7,071 bases of DNA from an uncultured Coriobacteriaceae bacterium (GTDB lineage: Bacteria > Actinomycetota > Coriobacteriia > Coriobacteriales > Eggerthellaceae). The notes beneath the pieces were generated by a model. It did not search any database, was not told where the DNA came from, and saw only the letters and a list, made by a program, of their open reading frames with translations. The stretch lies in assembly GCA_946623915.1 (NCBI GenBank), contig CAMORQ010000100.1, positions 1 to 7,071 of the forward strand, read 5' to 3'. Shown piece after piece: positions 4,861 through 7,071 of the stretch; the first letter of the stretch is position 1, and each line of letters starts with the position of its first letter. The translations under genes and the position numbers were made by a program.

Positions 4861-6663
4861 ATGGCCGAAAAGAAACAGAGCGATCTGGGCGAGCTTCTGC
4901 GCTACGCGGGAAATCGCCGTGGATTGACCTTTACCGGGTTGGGGCTATCCGCGATATCGATGTTGCTTGGCATGGTGCCCTACATTTGCATCTGGCTGGC
5001 GGTGCGCGACCTGGTCGCCGTCGCCCCCGATTGGAGCGCGGCAATCGCCATCGCCGATTACGGTTGGATGGCGTTCGCGTTCGCGGTGGCGGGCATCCTG
5101 GTGTACTTCGCGGCGCTCATGTGCACGCATTTGGCGGCGTTTCGCACGGCGTCCAACATCCGAAAGCAAGGCATGGCCCATTTGATGAACACGCCGCTCG
5201 GCTACTTCGACAGCAACGCCAGCGGCCTGATCCGCAACCGGTTGGACGGCGCTTCTGCCGAAACCGAGACGCTGCTCGCGCACAACCTGGCCGACATCGT
5301 GGGCACCGTGACGATGTTCGTGGCCATGATCGTGCTCATGTTCGTGTTCGACTGGCGCATGGGTGCCGCCTGCCTGGTTGCCGCCGTCATCTCGGTTGCG
5401 TCGATGTTCGCCATGATGGGCGGCAAGAACGCCAAGCTGATGGAAGAGTACCAGGCCGCCCAGGACCGCATGAGCAAGGCCGGAACGGAATACGTGCGCG
5501 GCATCCCCGTGGTGAAGGTGTTCCAGCAGACCGTTTACTCGTTCAAGGCCTTCAAGGAGGCCATCGACGATTACAGCGCGAAAGCCGGCTATTACCAAGG
5601 CGATGTGTGCAGGGTGCCGCAGTCGATCAACCTCACTTTCACCGAAGGGGCGTTCGTCTTCCTGGTTCCCGTCGTGCTGTTCCTGGCGCCGGGAGCCCTT
5701 GAGTCCGGCGATTTCGCGGGTTTCGTGACCAACTTCGCCTTCTATGCGGTGTTCTCGGCCATCATCTCGACGGCGCTGGCCAAGATCATGTTCGCGGCAA
5801 GCGGCATGATGCTCGCCAGCACGGCGCTCGGGCGCATCCGCCAGGTTATGGGCGCGCCCGTGCTCGAAGTGGCGCAGAATCCCGAGGTGCCGCACGGCAA
5901 CAGCATCGAGTTCAAGGACGTCAGCTTCACCTACGAAGGTGCTGCCGAGCCCGCGCTGAGCCATGTCTCGTTCACGGTCGAGCCTGGCCAGACCGTGGCC
6001 CTCGTCGGTCCGAGCGGCGGCGGCAAGACAACCGCCGCAAGCCTTATCCCGCGTTTCTGGGACACCACGGAAGGAACGGTCGAAGTGGGCGGCGTCGACG
6101 TTCGCAACATCGACCCGCACGTGCTGATGGACCAGGTGGCTTTCGTGTTCCAGAACAACCGGCTGTTCAAGACGACGATTCTGGAAAACGTCCGCGCCGC
6201 ACGCCCCGAAGCCACGCGCGAGGAAGTGGAAGCGGCACTTGCCGCGGCGCAGTGCGGCGACATCATCGCCAAGCTGCCGCAGGGCATCGACACGGTGATC
6301 GGCACGGAAGGCACCTACCTTTCCGGTGGCGAGCAGCAGCGCGTTGCCCTGGCCCGCGCCATCCTTAAGGACGCGCCCATCGTGGTGCTGGACGAAGCGA
6401 CGGCTTTCGCCGATCCCGAGAACGAGGCGCTCATCCAGAAGGCCTTTGCAAAGCTCACGCAAAACCGCACCGTCATCATGATCGCCCATCGCCTGTCCAC
6501 GGTGGTCGGGGCCGACAAGATAATCGTGCTCGACCGCGGCTGCGCGGTTGAAGAGGGAACGCACGATGCGCTGGTAGCTGCCGGCGGCCTGTACTCCCGC
6601 ATGTGGGCCGACTACAACAAGGCCGTTCAATGGCGAATCTCGACTGAGGGAGAGGAGGCTTAG
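4861..6663 (+). CDS. Exporter-fold ABC transporter half-molecule (membrane domain + ATPase), IrtA/IrtB-YbtP/YbtQ-like
   Basis: The protein has 600 residues, the normal length for a type IV ABC half-transporter. The membrane domain (about 20-330) shows segments near 22-46, 66-92, 140-163, 166-186, 262-278 and 285-312, with the coupling-helix region RTASNIRKQGMAHLMNTPLGYFD at 95-117. The ATPase domain (about 348-585) has A-loop Y358, Walker A GPSGGGKTT (383-391), Q431, signature LSGGEQQR (487-494), Walker B VVLDEATA (508-515) and H543, all intact. The D-loop region reads DEATAFADPENE instead of the usual DEATSALD, a feature I associate with the subfamily containing the siderophore importers YbtP/YbtQ and IrtA/IrtB, which import despite an exporter fold. 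The start is supported by AAGGA (4847-4851), 9 nt upstream. The gene after it is 1 bp away and encodes the likely heterodimer partner. No N-terminal siderophore-interacting (reductase) domain, as in IrtA, is present. Export of a small molecule cannot be excluded. Confidence 0.9.
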   Translation: MAEKKQSDLGELLRYAGNRRGLTFTGLGLSAISMLLGMVPYICIWLAVRDLVAVAPDWSAAIAIADYGWMAFAFAVAGILVYFAALMCTHLAAFRTASNIRKQGMAHLMNTPLGYFDSNASGLIRNRLDGASAETETLLAHNLADIVGTVTMFVAMIVLMFVFDWRMGAACLVAAVISVASMFAMMGGKNAKLMEEYQAAQDRMSKAGTEYVRGIPVVKVFQQTVYSFKAFKEAIDDYSAKAGYYQGDVCRVPQSINLTFTEGAFVFLVPVVLFLAPGALESGDFAGFVTNFAFYAVFSAIISTALAKIMFAASGMMLASTALGRIRQVMGAPVLEVAQNPEVPHGNSIEFKDVSFTYEGAAEPALSHVSFTVEPGQTVALVGPSGGGKTTAASLIPRFWDTTEGTVEVGGVDVRNIDPHVLMDQVAFVFQNNRLFKTTILENVRAARPEATREEVEAALAAAQCGDIIAKLPQGIDTVIGTEGTYLSGGEQQRVALARAILKDAPIVVLDEATAFADPENEALIQKAFAKLTQNRTVIMIAHRLSTVVGADKIIVLDRGCAVEEGTHDALVAAGGLYSRMWADYNKAVQWRISTEGEEA

Positions 6664-6664
6664 C

Positions 6665-7071
6665 ATGTTGTTCGGTAAGAAGTTCCAAAGGAAATTCGCG
6701 CTCTCGGACCAAGGCGTCGCCAACGTGAAGAAGGGCACATTGTGGACTGTGATCGTGAACCTGGTGGTCATGGGCGGCATGGGCATCCTTTACCTGCTCA
6801 TGATGCAGTTCATGGACACGCTTGTCGACGGTGCGCCCCTGCCGGGCATCCTGATGTTCAGCCTCGGCGTGCTCGCGTTCGTCGTCCTCTCGTTCATAAC
6901 GCACCTCCAGCAGTACCACACGACTTACGGCCTGGTCTACGAAGAGGTGAAGACCATGCGCGTGGGGCTGGCCGAACGTCTGCGCAAACTGCCCTTGAGC
7001 TTCTTCGGCAAGCGCGACCTGGCCGACCTGACCGAAACCGTCATGGGCGACGTGAACCGCATGGAGCACGT
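6665..7071 (+). CDS. Second ABC half-transporter, N-terminal part only (3'-truncated by the window edge)
   Basis: An open frame runs from ATG 6665 to the window end with no stop: 135 complete codons plus two bases. A strong ribosome site AGGAGG (6653-6658) lies 6 nt upstream, inside the end of the previous gene, and only one base separates that gene's TAG from this ATG, so the two are co-translated. The N-terminus is basic (MLFGKKFQRKF), followed by membrane segments at about 26-48 and 62-80. Then comes a cytoplasmic helix region ending in RKLPLSFFGKRDLADLTETV, the intracellular-loop pattern (P-L-S-F-F-G-K-R, then DLT..VMGDV) of exporter-fold ABC membrane domains. The ATPase domain is expected beyond the window. 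It most likely forms a heterodimer with the 4861-6663 product. Confidence 0.88.
   Translation, partial: MLFGKKFQRKFALSDQGVANVKKGTLWTVIVNLVVMGGMGILYLLMMQFMDTLVDGAPLPGILMFSLGVLAFVVLSFITHLQQYHTTYGLVYEEVKTMRVGLAERLRKLPLSFFGKRDLADLTETVMGDVNRMEH

Noticed and set aside
4945..6786. Very long open frame (613 codons) on the minus strand
   Set aside because: It is antisense to the ABC half-transporter, whose motifs are all intact on the + strand. Its His/Arg/Asp-rich composition is typical of a shadow frame in GC-rich DNA.

Overview
The window is high-GC bacterial DNA with closely packed genes, all on the + strand. Protein style and gene order suggest an actinobacterium, most plausibly a gut Coriobacteriia/Eggerthellaceae member. 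That placement is an inference from codon use and gene content; no rRNA or other taxonomic marker is present. Two short AT-rich islands (about 690-811 and 4770-4810) are the only clear non-coding regulatory stretches.

Layout: the 3' end of a leucine-carboxyl-methyltransferase-fold SAM methyltransferase (1-557) is followed by a 254-bp gap with two hairpins, a near-perfect direct repeat and a weak promoter. Then comes a tightly overlapping four-gene unit. It encodes an MptD/Trep_Strep-type ECF transporter S component (812-1399), the EcfT transmembrane coupling protein (1399-2160), an EcfA-type ATPase with two fused ABC domains (2157-3746) and an AraC-family regulator (3743-4720). Each start codon overlaps the preceding stop codon. 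A 140-bp gap carries a good promoter candidate overlapped by a DtxR/IdeR-like palindrome. After it lie two exporter-fold ABC half-transporters: a complete one (4861-6663) and the beginning of its partner (6665-end of window, truncated). The pair resembles the IrtA/IrtB and YbtP/YbtQ type, which import iron-siderophore complexes.

Working model (inference): the locus is an inducible uptake system for a metal chelate, siderophore or tetrapyrrole. An ECF importer and an IrtAB/YbtPQ-like heterodimer would act together or in sequence, an AraC protein encoded between them would sense the ligand, and a DtxR-type metal repressor may control the second half. The upstream methyltransferase may modify the ligand or may be unrelated. 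The substrate cannot be read from the sequence. No rRNA, tRNA, CRISPR array, insertion sequence or phage gene was seen.
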